This document shows positions 51,322-60,275 of a stretch of 64,000 bases of DNA, piece after piece. The stretch spans positions 1,736,001-1,800,000 of the forward strand of contig CAWGHD010000002.1 of assembly GCA_963822295.1 (NCBI GenBank). Reading direction: 5' to 3'. Source of the stretch: VRUE01 sp963822295. GTDB taxonomy: Bacteria; Actinomycetota; Thermoleophilia; Solirubrobacterales; 70-9. Under the pieces are notes generated by a model. That model worked only from the letters and a program-made list of their open reading frames with translations. It was not told the DNA's origin and searched no databases. The translations under genes and the position numbers were made by a program. Each line of letters opens with the position of its first letter. Position 1 is the stretch's first letter.

Positions 51322-52458
51322 TCAGCACCACCCCGGTCCGCCGTAACGGAACGCGTAGCCTTGATTGGGAGGATTCGACCAGTTTCCGTTCGCGTAATAG
51401 CTCGGATCGTTGGCCCAGGTGAAGAGGTTCGCGTTAGCGCTCTGCGTGTTGTAATTGTACTCGTACCAGACGTTGCCGAACATAGCGGCCCAGGGGTTTC
51501 CACCGTAAAGTCCTGCATATCCCATGTCGGCGCATGTCGACTGATTTACCGTCATCACCTCACCACCTGCGTCGATCTCGTCGATCACGTTCGGGAACAG
51601 GTAGCTCCATGTGGAGTGCGGGATGTACCCCACCCACTGACCGTCGTAGTAGATCCACCAGTTGTTGCCGTCCATGCGGGCACCGTAGATGTGGAAGGTG
51701 TCGTTGTGGGTGAGCGCCTGGTTGGGGAACGTATAGGGACTGCTCTGGACCCAGTTCCAACCGCCATATTCATTGTTCGGGTAGCCGATTCCGACCCCAC
51801 AATCGATCACGAACACGAAGAGGTGGGGTTTGGTGTCGCCGAACTGACCGAGGGACTCTGACCAGCCGGTCTCCGCCGTCGAAAAGCAACCTCCGCCACC
51901 GCGCCTGATCGCCCAGAGTTGCCCCGAGCTGTGTGACCCGAGTTCGCTTTCGCCGTTCGGGATGTAGGGCTGCTCGTTGGTCTGCCACACGAAGAGTCCG
52001 TTGGTCCCTTTGCTCCCGAGCCCTTCCTGAACGCCCACGGACCAGGAGTACCAGTAGCCGTTGAGCGGCTCGCGAGATGCCGTCGCCCCTGGAGCTCTCT
52101 TGCCACGTTTCCCCCGGGCCGGGACGAAGTGTCTACCTCGCCACGCCCTGCTGGCCCCGGCCGCTCCGTCGGCGGCGTGGAGCGCCGGTGGGCGCTTTCC
52201 CCGACCCCGCGGGGTCCCGGTCGGCTCGGGGACTTCGCCTTTCGGGCAGACGGCCTTGAACTCATTGCTCGCGATCGCCTCGGCCAGCTGCGCCTCGACC
52301 TCTGGAGGCAGGTCGGGCTGCGGCGGCGGTGCCGGGATATTCGGATCGCGCGGCTCGCAGTCGTACAGGTGGGGCGACGTATAGGCGGCCTGGCCCACCC
52401 CCGGCACCAACATGATCGCGGCCATGGCAATGACCGCCCCCAACGAAATCCCCCTCAC
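51322..52458 (-). CDS. Secreted neprosin-like (DUF239) protein
   Basis: 378 residues. GTG 52458 with GAGGAGG upstream; signal peptide GISLGAVIAMAAIMLVPGVG. After a Pro- and Arg-rich propeptide-like segment comes a Trp/Tyr/Asn-rich domain: GNNWWIYYDGQWVGYIPHS, IDEIDAGGEVMTVN and GGWNWVQSSPY. The strand order WWIYY-x-x-x-x-V-G-Y-I-P and G-G-E-V are signatures of neprosin, a Pro/Gln-type glutamic endopeptidase best known from plants. Activity is an inference. Confidence 0.72.
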   Translation of the reverse strand: MRGISLGAVIAMAAIMLVPGVGQAAYTSPHLYDCEPRDPNIPAPPPQPDLPPEVEAQLAEAIASNEFKAVCPKGEVPEPTGTPRGRGKRPPALHAADGAAGASRAWRGRHFVPARGKRGKRAPGATASREPLNGYWYSWSVGVQEGLGSKGTNGLFVWQTNEQPYIPNGESELGSHSSGQLWAIRRGGGGCFSTAETGWSESLGQFGDTKPHLFVFVIDCGVGIGYPNNEYGGWNWVQSSPYTFPNQALTHNDTFHIYGARMDGNNWWIYYDGQWVGYIPHSTWSYLFPNVIDEIDAGGEVMTVNQSTCADMGYAGLYGGNPWAAMFGNVWYEYNYNTQSANANLFTWANDPSYYANGNWSNPPNQGYAFRYGGPGWC

Positions 52459-52606
52459 CTGCGCCTCCTCTGTAGTCCCGGTCCCGCGACCGGAGTCCGT
52501 AGCCGACTTGAGTTGAACACCATACTTGAGTTCGAATCTATCCGCAAATCTCAGCCCCCCGCTCGCCGGCGGCAGGAGAAGCCCGGCCCCGGACGAACGT
52601 GCCGGA

Positions 52607-53350
52607 ATGGCGAAGGCGTCCGCCCATGCCCGCGACCGGGAGCGCTGGCTGCAGCGCGCCAAGGTGTTCAACGACGCCTTCGGCCTCGTCCTCGTCCTCG
52701 TCCTCACCACCTATGTGCTGACCTCGCTGCTCCCGAACCACGGCTGGCCAGCGGTGGTGCTGACGATCGCGACCAGTGCCACGTCGATCGTCGCGCTGAC
52801 CAGCTCCCGCGCCAGGCCGGCCACCGTCCGGATCGCCGTCGTGCTCTCGGCTCTGACCGTGGCGCTGGCCGTCTGCGGCGCGATATTCGACAGCCGCTCC
52901 TTGCTCAACGCCGCCTCGTCGATCCAGGTCGCGTTGCTCGCGGTCGCGATGCTCACCGTGCTGCGCCGCGTGGTCACCTCGACCGAGGTCGGGTTCCGCA
53001 CGATCCTCGGCGCGATCAGCGTCTACGCCGTGCTCGGCCTCCTCTTCACCTTCCTCTACGGAACGATCGACCGCCTCCAGGACGGTGCGTTCTTCGAAGG
53101 CGTGTCGGACCCTGCCGGCTCGGACTTCCTCTTCTTCAGCTACACGACGCTGACCACGACCGGGTACGGCAACCTCGTGCCCGGAGGCCAGCCGGGCCAG
53201 ATGTTCGCCGGCCTGGAGATGATGGCCGGCCAGATCTTCCTGGTCACCCTGGTCGCGGGCCTCGTCAGCCTCTGGCGCCCCGGGGACGCGGTGCGTCGCC
53301 TTCGCCGACAGGATGGCGAGGGACCGGCGGGTACTCCGGACGCCGGCTAG
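52607..53350 (+). CDS. Two-pore-type potassium channel protein (KcsA-like pore)
   Basis: 247 residues: four to five N-terminal hydrophobic helices and then a pore module with the selectivity filter TTTGYGNLVP (about residues 184-193) between two helices (ILGAISVYAVLGLLFTFLYG and MMAGQIFLVTLVAGLVSL). The cytoplasmic tail is short, and no RCK or cyclic-nucleotide domain is present. ATG 52607. Convergent with cyclophilin; the stops overlap. Confidence 0.88.
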   Translation: MAKASAHARDRERWLQRAKVFNDAFGLVLVLVLTTYVLTSLLPNHGWPAVVLTIATSATSIVALTSSRARPATVRIAVVLSALTVALAVCGAIFDSRSLLNAASSIQVALLAVAMLTVLRRVVTSTEVGFRTILGAISVYAVLGLLFTFLYGTIDRLQDGAFFEGVSDPAGSDFLFFSYTTLTTTGYGNLVPGGQPGQMFAGLEMMAGQIFLVTLVAGLVSLWRPGDAVRRLRRQDGEGPAGTPDAG

Positions 53351-53805
53351 TCGGAGAGCTCGACGCGCTCGATCTTCTGCGGCTCGACGGGCTTGTCGCC
53401 GGGGCCGGTGGGCGCCGACTCGATCGCGTCTACCGCGTCCATCCCGTCCACGACCCGGCCGAAGACGGTGTGCTTGCCGTCGAGCCAGGGTGCGGCCTCG
53501 GTGGTGACGATGAAGAACTGCGAGCCGTTCGTGTCGGGGCCCGCATTGGCCATCGCCAGCGCCCCTCGCACGATCTTGTGTTCGTTGAACTCGTCCTCGA
53601 AGGTGTAGCCGGGCCCGCCGGTGCCGGTGCCCTCCGGGCAGCCGCCCTGGATCATGAAGTCGGGAATCACCCGATGGAAGACCAGGTCGTCGTAGAAGCC
53701 GTCGCCGGCGAGCTTGCGGAAGTTCTCGACCGTCTTCGGCGCGTCGTCGTCGTGGAGCTCGACCACGATCGGCCCGGCGTTGGTCTGGAGGGTCGCCTGC
53801 GACAT
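53347..53805 (-). CDS. Peptidyl-prolyl cis-trans isomerase, cyclophilin type
   Basis: 152 residues, single cyclophilin domain: FHRVIPDFMIQGGCPEGTGTGG (in part FHRVIPDFMIQGG), MANAGPDTNGSQFFI and WLDGKHTVFGRV, with catalytic Arg and the Phe/Met/Gln set. Catalyses proline isomerisation in folding. No signal peptide, so cytosolic. ATG 53805. Confidence 0.95.
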   Translation of the reverse strand: MSQATLQTNAGPIVVELHDDDAPKTVENFRKLAGDGFYDDLVFHRVIPDFMIQGGCPEGTGTGGPGYTFEDEFNEHKIVRGALAMANAGPDTNGSQFFIVTTEAAPWLDGKHTVFGRVVDGMDAVDAIESAPTGPGDKPVEPQKIERVELSD

Positions 53806-53848
53806 CGACCGCAACCCTATCGATCGCCCGCATCGCGGCCGCTCCCGC

Positions 53849-56131
53849 TCAACCGCTGACCCGCACGGTCACCGTGCGCGAGGCGCCCGGCGCGTAGGGC
53901 CAGCGCTCCTCCGACATGACCACCGCCCGCAGCCGGATCCGAGCCGAGCCGATCACGTACCTGAAGCGGTAGCGGGCGCGGAAGTGCCCGCCGTGATCGG
54001 TGCGCGTGACCAGGACCGGCCGCCAGCGCCCGGTCGCCTCCTCCAGGTACTGGATCGCCAGCAGCTTGCCGCGCCGGGGCAGCGGCGCGCCCCTCCCCCG
54101 GACCCGTCCCCAGAACCGGATCGCCTGGCCGGTCCTCAGCGAGAGCGGCGCGGCGTGCAGGACGACCCCGCTGCGGACGCGCAGCGAGAGCGGCGCCCGC
54201 AGGGCCCGCTCGTATCTGTCCTCGCCGCGGAACGAGACCGCGACCCGACGCGAGGGGCCGCCGCCGAGCGGCAGCCGGAAGCCGCCGTGGGCTCCGGTCT
54301 CGACGATCCGGACGACGGCCCGGCCGAAGGCGCCGCGCGAGGGCCTGGAGACGACGCGGACCCGGCGGCCGGCGAGGCCGGCGCCGTCGGCGTCGAGGAG
54401 GCGGCCGCTGAGCAACGCCGAGGCCCCGTAGGGCACGGTCACCGCGGTGCCCTTCCGGCTGCGCCAGCGCAGCCGGGCGAAGATCCGCGTCTTCGCCTTC
54501 GAGGTCGCCCCGCCCGCCTTCTGCGCTCCCTCCGGTTTCTCCGCCCCCTCCGGTGCAGGAGGCGCGGGCTTGCGGACCGCCATCTCGGTCCCGTCGGCCC
54601 TGCGCGTCGTCGCCGCCGCGTTGCCCGCCCCGTCGCCCGCCTCCGCCCGGAACAGGTACGTCCCCGGCGGCAGGCTCTCCGGGACGCGTGCGACAAGCTG
54701 GGCGCGGCCGGGCGAAGGGCCTCTCTCGAGCCGGGTCGGCAGGTCGGTCCAGGCCTCGGCGCCGAGGCGCCGGATGCGGATCTCCCCGGAGGCCGGCCCC
54801 GAGTGCTCGTCGAAGACGTCCGCGCTGATCGTCTCCGGGAACCTCGGCTCGCCCTCGGCGGCAAAGGCGACGCCGGGGGCGACCTCGTCGAGTTGGAGCG
54901 GGATCTCGACCGCCGTGGACGGCGCGTCGTTGCCCGCTTCGTCGCGCAGCCAGAGGTGGAAGGTGTAGGAGCCCGACCCGGGAAGCGCGCGATCGGGGAC
55001 GGTCGTCACGTCACGGCCCCCCGCGAACCGGACCCCGGTGTCGTAGCCGCCGCGGCCGGTGATCCGCCAGAAGGCGCCCCAGATCGGGCTTGCCGGCGCC
55101 TGCCCCGGGTTGGCCCAGGCGATGTCGAAGTCGTTGACCCGCCGCCACCCGTCGCCGCCGGCGACCCCGGGGGAGCGCGGGTGGGCGGGGGCGTTGTTGT
55201 CGACGAGGATCGTGCGCTGCCCGAAGCAGCTCACGTTCCCGGCGAAGTCGGTCAGGCAGTGAGCGAGGCCGTGGGGGCCGTCGCTGAGGTTCGTCGTGGC
55301 GATCGTCTGCGCCGCCGCGACGGCGGTGTCGCAGGGCAGCATCCTGGTAGCCCGCCATTCGCCGCCGATCATCGCCTTCGCGCACGGGTACTCGGTGAGC
55401 GCGACCCGGGCGCCGTCGACGTTGGTCTCGCTGAAGCGCACCCCGCCGCCGATGTCGGATCCCCAGACCTGGAGCCCGCGCGGCCCGCGCTGCCAGCCGG
55501 TCGAGGTGATGTCGCCGCCGATCGACCCGCCCGGCGCGCCGTCGTCCTCGATCGTGATCGTCAGCGCCCGCACCCCCGACCAGGAGGGGGCGTCGAGGCT
55601 GCAGGACCGGGTCTCGCCGCGGGCGCAGAGCAGACGGCTCTCGAACGCCCATTGCGGCGGAGAGAAGCCTGCCGCGAAGTCGCGCAGCCCGACGTCGGTC
55701 GCCGCCGCCCAGGCGAAGGGGGCGAAGCCGCCGTCGCCGGAATCGGTCCCCAGCCGGTGCTCGAACCCGTCGTGGAGGGCGTGCCACCAGGTCCCGCGCA
55801 CCTGGACGATGCCGGTCCCCGGGGGCGTCGTCCAGCGCCAGCGGGCGAAGCGCGTGCCGGAGACCGCCTGCTGCCCGTCGCTGGTGAAGCTCTTCAGGTG
55901 GACGCCGTCGAACGGGTCCGCGCCGGCCGGCGCCGCGCAGTAGGAGGAGGGCCGGAACTTCGTGCCGCCGGTCGTGTCCCCCCATTCGGCCTCGCCGCCG
56001 GCGTGCCAGCCGCACTGGGCGACCGCGTACTTCGCCCCGCTCGCCTCGCCGACCCAGATCAGCATCGCAACCAGCACCAGCCCGAAACCGGCCGTGGCAA
56101 TCCGACCGCGGCGAACGCGCGACCCCGACAT
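53849..56131 (-). CDS. Large secreted multi-domain protein of unknown function (760 aa)
   Basis: Signal peptide ATAGFGLVLVAMLIWVGEASG; ATG 56131 with GGAGGGG. The first half has Cys- and Trp-rich domains (QCGWHAGGEAEWGDTTGGT, PSSYCAAPAGADPFDGVHL), followed by Ig/fibronectin-like segments with LDEVAPG and DNNAPAHPRSPGVAGGD. The C-terminal third contains two further Ig-like beta-sandwiches (SGRLLDADGAGLAGRRVRVV and GRVRGRGAPLPRRGKLLAI). The layout is common in actinobacterial surface proteins. No catalytic motif is evident. Confidence 0.75.
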   Translation of the reverse strand: MSGSRVRRGRIATAGFGLVLVAMLIWVGEASGAKYAVAQCGWHAGGEAEWGDTTGGTKFRPSSYCAAPAGADPFDGVHLKSFTSDGQQAVSGTRFARWRWTTPPGTGIVQVRGTWWHALHDGFEHRLGTDSGDGGFAPFAWAAATDVGLRDFAAGFSPPQWAFESRLLCARGETRSCSLDAPSWSGVRALTITIEDDGAPGGSIGGDITSTGWQRGPRGLQVWGSDIGGGVRFSETNVDGARVALTEYPCAKAMIGGEWRATRMLPCDTAVAAAQTIATTNLSDGPHGLAHCLTDFAGNVSCFGQRTILVDNNAPAHPRSPGVAGGDGWRRVNDFDIAWANPGQAPASPIWGAFWRITGRGGYDTGVRFAGGRDVTTVPDRALPGSGSYTFHLWLRDEAGNDAPSTAVEIPLQLDEVAPGVAFAAEGEPRFPETISADVFDEHSGPASGEIRIRRLGAEAWTDLPTRLERGPSPGRAQLVARVPESLPPGTYLFRAEAGDGAGNAAATTRRADGTEMAVRKPAPPAPEGAEKPEGAQKAGGATSKAKTRIFARLRWRSRKGTAVTVPYGASALLSGRLLDADGAGLAGRRVRVVSRPSRGAFGRAVVRIVETGAHGGFRLPLGGGPSRRVAVSFRGEDRYERALRAPLSLRVRSGVVLHAAPLSLRTGQAIRFWGRVRGRGAPLPRRGKLLAIQYLEEATGRWRPVLVTRTDHGGHFRARYRFRYVIGSARIRLRAVVMSEERWPYAPGASRTVTVRVSG

Positions 56132-56227
56132 GACCCCTCCTTCGATCGACGACATCGGGGCCATCAGGCCGCCCGCCCCTCGCTCTCTCCCCCCTCCCCG
56201 CGGTCACCGCTCTGCGAGAATGGCGCC

Positions 56228-57367
56228 ATGCCGACCAAGGACCAGATAACCGAGAAGCTGCGCGCCGTCATCGACCCCGAGCTGCGCCGCTCGATCGTCG
56301 AGCTGGGCATGGTCCGCTCAATCGAGATCAAGGACGGCGGCAGGGTCGACGTCGTCGTCTCGCTGACCACCGCCGGCTGCCCGATCCGCTCTCACTTCGA
56401 ACAGGCCGTCGCGCAGCAGGTGATGGAGCTCGACGGCGTCACCGAGGTCGGGGTCGGCTTCGACGTCCTCTCCGACGAGGAGAAAGGCACCCTTCAGCAG
56501 ACCCTCGGCCGCGGCAAGCTCCCCCAGGGCGCCCTCGCCCAGGTCAAAAATGTGATCTGCGTCGCCTCCGGCAAGGGCGGCGTCGGCAAGTCGACGATGA
56601 CCGCCAACCTGGCCGCCGCGCTCTGCGCCGAAGGCCACTCGGCGGGCGCCCTCGACTGCGACGTCTACGGCTACTCGATCCCCCGCATGCTCGGCGTCAA
56701 CCGCAAACCGGACGTCAACGCCGAGCGCAAGATCCTGCCGATCGAGGCCGCGGGCGGCGTCAAGGTGATGTCGATCGGCTTCTTCGTCGAGGAGAACGCG
56801 GCGGTCGTCTGGCGCGGCCCGATGCTCCACAAGGCGATCCAGCAGTTCCTCGAGGACGTCGCCTGGGGCGAGCTCGAGTACCTGCTGTTAGACCTGCCGC
56901 CCGGGACCGGGGACGTCTCCATGACCCTCGCCCAGCTCCTGCCGCAGGCCAAGTTCCTGATGGTGACCACCCCGCAGCCGGCGGCGCAGACCGTGGCGAA
57001 ACGGGGCGCCGACATGGCGAGGAAATTCGACCTCGAGCTGCTCGGGGCGATCGAGAACATGTCCGGCTTCACGACGCCGGACGGCGAGCGCTTCACGATC
57101 TTCGGCGAGGGCGGCGGGCAGCTTCTCGCCGACGAGCTCGACATCCCGCTGCTCGGCAAGGTGCCGCTCTCCGAGCCCCTGCGCGAGCACGCCGACGCCG
57201 GCACGCCGCTGGTCACCGCCGAGCCCGACTCGCCCGCCTCGCAGGCGATCCGCCAGGCGGCGCGCGGGATCGTCGCCGCCACGCCCCAGGAGCTTCCGGT
57301 GCTTCAGGCGGTCCCGGCCGCGGCCGAGCCGCCCCCGGTCAGCGGCACGCCGCTGCCGATGGCCTGA
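56228..57367 (+). CDS. apbC: Mrp/NBP35-family iron-sulfur cluster carrier ATPase
   Basis: 379 residues. N-terminal MIP18/DUF59 domain (TKDQITEKLRAVIDPELR...ELGMV, TTAGCPIRSHF) fused to a deviant Walker A P-loop (ASGKGGVGKST) with DCDVYGYSIPRMLG and LLLDLPPGTGDVSMTL. Carries and delivers 4Fe-4S clusters in the cytosol. The CxxC of the family near IENMSGF is not obvious, which is found in some actinobacterial forms. ATG 56228. Confidence 0.92.
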   Translation: MPTKDQITEKLRAVIDPELRRSIVELGMVRSIEIKDGGRVDVVVSLTTAGCPIRSHFEQAVAQQVMELDGVTEVGVGFDVLSDEEKGTLQQTLGRGKLPQGALAQVKNVICVASGKGGVGKSTMTANLAAALCAEGHSAGALDCDVYGYSIPRMLGVNRKPDVNAERKILPIEAAGGVKVMSIGFFVEENAAVVWRGPMLHKAIQQFLEDVAWGELEYLLLDLPPGTGDVSMTLAQLLPQAKFLMVTTPQPAAQTVAKRGADMARKFDLELLGAIENMSGFTTPDGERFTIFGEGGGQLLADELDIPLLGKVPLSEPLREHADAGTPLVTAEPDSPASQAIRQAARGIVAATPQELPVLQAVPAAAEPPPVSGTPLPMA

Positions 57368-57373
57368 CGGCCC

Positions 57374-57907
57374 TCACACCGACAACGTGCCGTCGGAGAG
57401 GCGGCGCTCCACGAGCTTCGCCACCTGCTCCGGCTCGAGTCCCTCGACGTCGATCGAGTTCCCCTCGAACTCGCCGAGGTCCGCAAAGCTCTCCCAGAGC
57501 CGGCCGATGACAGCCTCGTCGGCGAACTGCGTCCCGCCTTCCCGCTCCCGGACGCGCGAGAGACAGGACGAGAGGGGGGCTCTCAGAATCGCGCAAGCGA
57601 CGTCATGACCGGCCTCCCGCAGACCGTCACGAACCGGCTCGAGGAACCACCCCGGGATGAGAATGCCCTCGACCACCGTGAAGTAGCCCGCCTCCGCGTA
57701 GCCCGCCGCGGCCTCGCCGACTATCGACATCACGGTCGCGTTCTGCTCCCTGGACTCCGGCTTCCAAGGCTCGACGTGGCCGCTCCGGATGAAGCGGAAG
57801 AAAACGTCGGCTTCGAGGTGGACGGAGCGCTCGTGACGGTCCGCGAGCAGGGCCGTCGTGGTCGTCTTGCCGACCCCCGGAGGCCCGGTGAGGACCAGGA
57901 CGGCTAT
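57374..57907 (-). CDS. P-loop nucleotide kinase-like protein, start codon unresolved
   Basis: About 175-178 residues. TGPPGVGKTTTTALLA (Walker A) near the N terminus, EADVFFRFIRSGHVEPW and VVEGILIPGWFLEP follow, resembling AAA_33/zeta-toxin- or gluconate-kinase-like small-molecule kinases. The reading frame has no ATG, GTG or TTG before the P-loop: candidates are CTG 57898 or ATA 57907, which overlaps the end of the acyl-CoA dehydrogenase gene by 4 bases. The internal ATG at 57733 would delete the P-loop. Confidence 0.7.
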   Translation of the reverse strand: MAVLVLTGPPGVGKTTTTALLADRHERSVHLEADVFFRFIRSGHVEPWKPESREQNATVMSIVGEAAAGYAEAGYFTVVEGILIPGWFLEPVRDGLREAGHDVACAILRAPLSSCLSRVREREGGTQFADEAVIGRLWESFADLGEFEGNSIDVEGLEPEQVAKLVERRLSDGTLSV

Positions 57908-59065
57908 GAGCCCATGGCGCGGGCGATGACCACCCGCTGGATCTCGTTCGTGCCCTCGTAGATCTGGGTGATCTTGGCGTCACGGAGCATGCGCTCGACC
58001 GGGTACTCGTTGACGTAGCCGTAGCCGCCAAGGACCTGGATCGCCTCGACGGTCACCTTCATCGCGTTGTCGGAGGCGAAGAGCTTCGCCATCGAGGTCC
58101 ACTTGCCGAGGTCGGCGGGGCGCTCGGGCATGTCCGCCATCGAGCAGGCTTTGTAGAGCAGCTCGCGGGCCGCCGCCGTGCCGGTCTCCATGTCGGCGAG
58201 CTTGAACTGGATCGCCTGCAGCGCGTTGATCGGCTTGCCGAAGGCGATGCGCTCCTTCGAGTACTCGTTGGCGTAGTCGGTCGCGCCCTGGGCGATCCCG
58301 ACCGCCTGCGCCGCCGCGCCGAGGCGGGTCCGCTCGAGCGTGCCGAGCGCGACCCCGAGGCCCTTGCCCTCCGTGCCGACCAGGTTGGCGTGCGGGACGC
58401 GGACGTCGGTGAAGGAGGGTGAGCCGGTGGGCGAGCCCTTGATCCCGAGCTTGTGCTCGAGCTTGCCGGGGTCGAAGCCCTCGCGCTCTTTCTCGACGAC
58501 GAAGGCGCTGATCCGCTTGTTCTCGCGGTCGGTGACGGCGAAGACGACGTAGAAGTCGGCGATCGAGGCGTTGGTGATCCAGTTCTTCTGGCCGTTGATC
58601 ACCCATTCGTCGCCGTCGCGGACGGCGGTCGTGCGCATGGCCGCGGGGTCGCTGCCGGCCTCGGGCTCGGAGAGGGCGAAGGCGGGCGACCACTCGCCGC
58701 TGGCGCAGTTGGGCAGGAAGCGCTCCTTCAGCTCATCGGAGCCGAAGAGCTGGATCGGCAGCGTGCCGAGCTCCTGGATCATCAGGATCAGCGCCGAGGA
58801 GGCGCAGGCCTTGGCGATCTCCTCGACCGCCATCTGCAGGACCAGGGTGCCGGTGCCGGTGCCGCCGTGCTCCTCGGAGAAGGGCAGGCCGAGGATGTCG
58901 TGCTCGGCGAGCAGCTTGCGCACGTCCCAGGGGTACTTCGCCCTCCCGGTCGATATCGCCGGCGCGCGGCGCGATCTTCTCCTGCGCCAGGCGGCGGACC
59001 ATGTCGCGCAGGTCGCGGGACTCCTGCGGGATCTCGTATGCCGGCGCTGTCGTCGCGGTGCTCAC
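57904..59065 (-). pseudogene. Acyl-CoA dehydrogenase with a +1 frameshift
   Basis: FAD-dependent alpha,beta-dehydrogenation of acyl-CoA. The first about 45 codons (GTG 59065; YEIPQESRDLRDMVRRLAQE) are in one frame. The rest lies in another (KLLAEHDILGLPFSEEHGGT, FALSEPEAGSDPAAMRTT, ITNASIADFYVVFAV, QVLGGYGYVNEYPVERMLRD). One extra G near 58942 is enough to restore E-Y-P-W-D-V-R-K-L. The catalytic Glu near the C terminus (YEGTNEIQR) is intact. The start forms a GTGA with the upstream lipoprotein stop. Confidence 0.88.
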
Positions 59066-59907
59066 GGGGCGGGCAGTTTATGTGCCTCGGCGCGCTCGTG
59101 GAGGACCCGCAGCAGGTTGCGGGAGATGCGCGCCGGGATCGGGCGCGGCGCGGCGCTCAGCGTGAGGGTGATTTCGGCCTGGCCCGAGAGGAAGATGAAG
59201 AAGTCGATGAAGAGAGGGATCGCCTCGCCCTCGACCGGGCGGCCCGGGGCGTAGCTCGTCAGCGCCGGCGAGGGGCCGCCGATCGTGATCTCGGTCGTGA
59301 CGCGATACCCCAACGAGCCGTCGAGCCCGGTCAGGGGAACGGGCAACGGCCTCATCGCGATGGCGCCGATCTCCGGCGTTTCCGCCAGTTCTTCTTCGAA
59401 GAGACGGGGGAAGACGTGTTCGACACAGGCCTGCCCGCGGAGGCTGCGGTAGATCTCATTCTGTCGGGTTGCGACCTCGGTGCTCGACATCACTTCGACG
59501 GTGGATTCGAAGCCGTGAAAGCCGCCGGCGATGGTGCTCTCGAATGCCGGGGACTCGACGGCCGCCAGCGGCCGGTCGAATCGCGGGACGCCGCCTCCGA
59601 GGCAGCGCTCGAAGGCCCGCATCGTGCGCCGCGCCGACTCCGCCTCCTCCTTCCGGTCCTCCTCGTCCTCGGGCGGCTGGGCTTCCGCGTAGGGGAGGTC
59701 GGAGGCGCGGAGGTTGACGGCGCGGGCGTAGGCCCTTGCGCTCTCCTCGGTGGAGAGGGGCTCGGCGGCGCCGGCCGACGCCGTCTCGACGGAATCCCCC
59801 GAGACGCCCTGCGGCGAGCCGTCGCCGTCGCCGCAGCCGAGGGCGAGGACCGCCGCGACAGCCGCCGCGATCAGCGCGGCCGCGGGGCGGCGCGACCCCT
59901 GGGGCAT
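59062..59907 (-). CDS. Lipoprotein of unknown function (281 aa)
   Basis: A lipoprotein signal peptide ends in LALGC (LIAAAVAAVLALGCGDGD), followed by a low-complexity linker and a mixed domain with ERCLGGGVPRF and GQACVEHVFPRLFEEELAET. ATG 59907. It lies between the ferredoxin gene (7 bases upstream) and the acyl-CoA dehydrogenase gene (GTGA overlap). No family recognised. Confidence 0.75.
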   Translation of the reverse strand: MPQGSRRPAAALIAAAVAAVLALGCGDGDGSPQGVSGDSVETASAGAAEPLSTEESARAYARAVNLRASDLPYAEAQPPEDEEDRKEEAESARRTMRAFERCLGGGVPRFDRPLAAVESPAFESTIAGGFHGFESTVEVMSSTEVATRQNEIYRSLRGQACVEHVFPRLFEEELAETPEIGAIAMRPLPVPLTGLDGSLGYRVTTEITIGGPSPALTSYAPGRPVEGEAIPLFIDFFIFLSGQAEITLTLSAAPRPIPARISRNLLRVLHERAEAHKLPAP

Positions 59908-59914
59908 GCGGCGC

Positions 59915-60184
59915 CTACGCGGCGCTTTTCTTGTAGTACTCGGCGTTGATCTCGGCGTATTTGGCCCACTCGGCCGGGAGCTGGTCCTCGGCAAAGCAGG
60001 CGTCGACCGGGCAGGCCTCGACGCAAGCGTCGCAATCGATGCACTCGTCCGGATCGATGTAGAGCATCTCGACCGAGTCGTAGTCGGGCTCGTCCGGCGT
60101 CGGGTGGATGCAATCGACCGGACAGACCTCGACACACGAGTTGTCCTTGGTGCCGATGCAAGGCTCGGCGATGACGTAGGTCAT
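59915..60184 (-). CDS. Bacterial-type ferredoxin
   Basis: 89 residues. TYVIAEPCIGTKDNSCVEVC and CIDCDACVEACPVDA give the cysteine pattern of 7Fe/8Fe mycobacterial-type ferredoxins, with the 3Fe-4S/4Fe-4S spacing C-x7-C-x3-CP. Electron carrier in the cytosol. AGGAG ribosome site upstream of ATG 60184. Upstream of the lipoprotein and acyl-CoA dehydrogenase genes; could donate electrons to the P450 in the window, but this is not shown. Confidence 0.95.
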   Translation of the reverse strand: MTYVIAEPCIGTKDNSCVEVCPVDCIHPTPDEPDYDSVEMLYIDPDECIDCDACVEACPVDACFAEDQLPAEWAKYAEINAEYYKKSAA

Positions 60185-60275
60185 ACGAGGCTTATCTCCT
60201 GGTTCGACGTTTTCGTGCGCCGCGGGGAATCGGCCCCGGCCCGGCGCGAGCGGACATTTTAGGGATGATGTGCCG

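Noticed and set aside
52530..52538. attachment site for an element at tRNA-Ser
   Set aside because: Only nine bases of the common T-arm sequence match; not enough to claim an att site, so kept only as a hint.
53714..56227. Long N-terminal extension of the Mrp protein
   Set aside because: Antisense to the large secreted protein; the Mrp family starts at ATG 56228.
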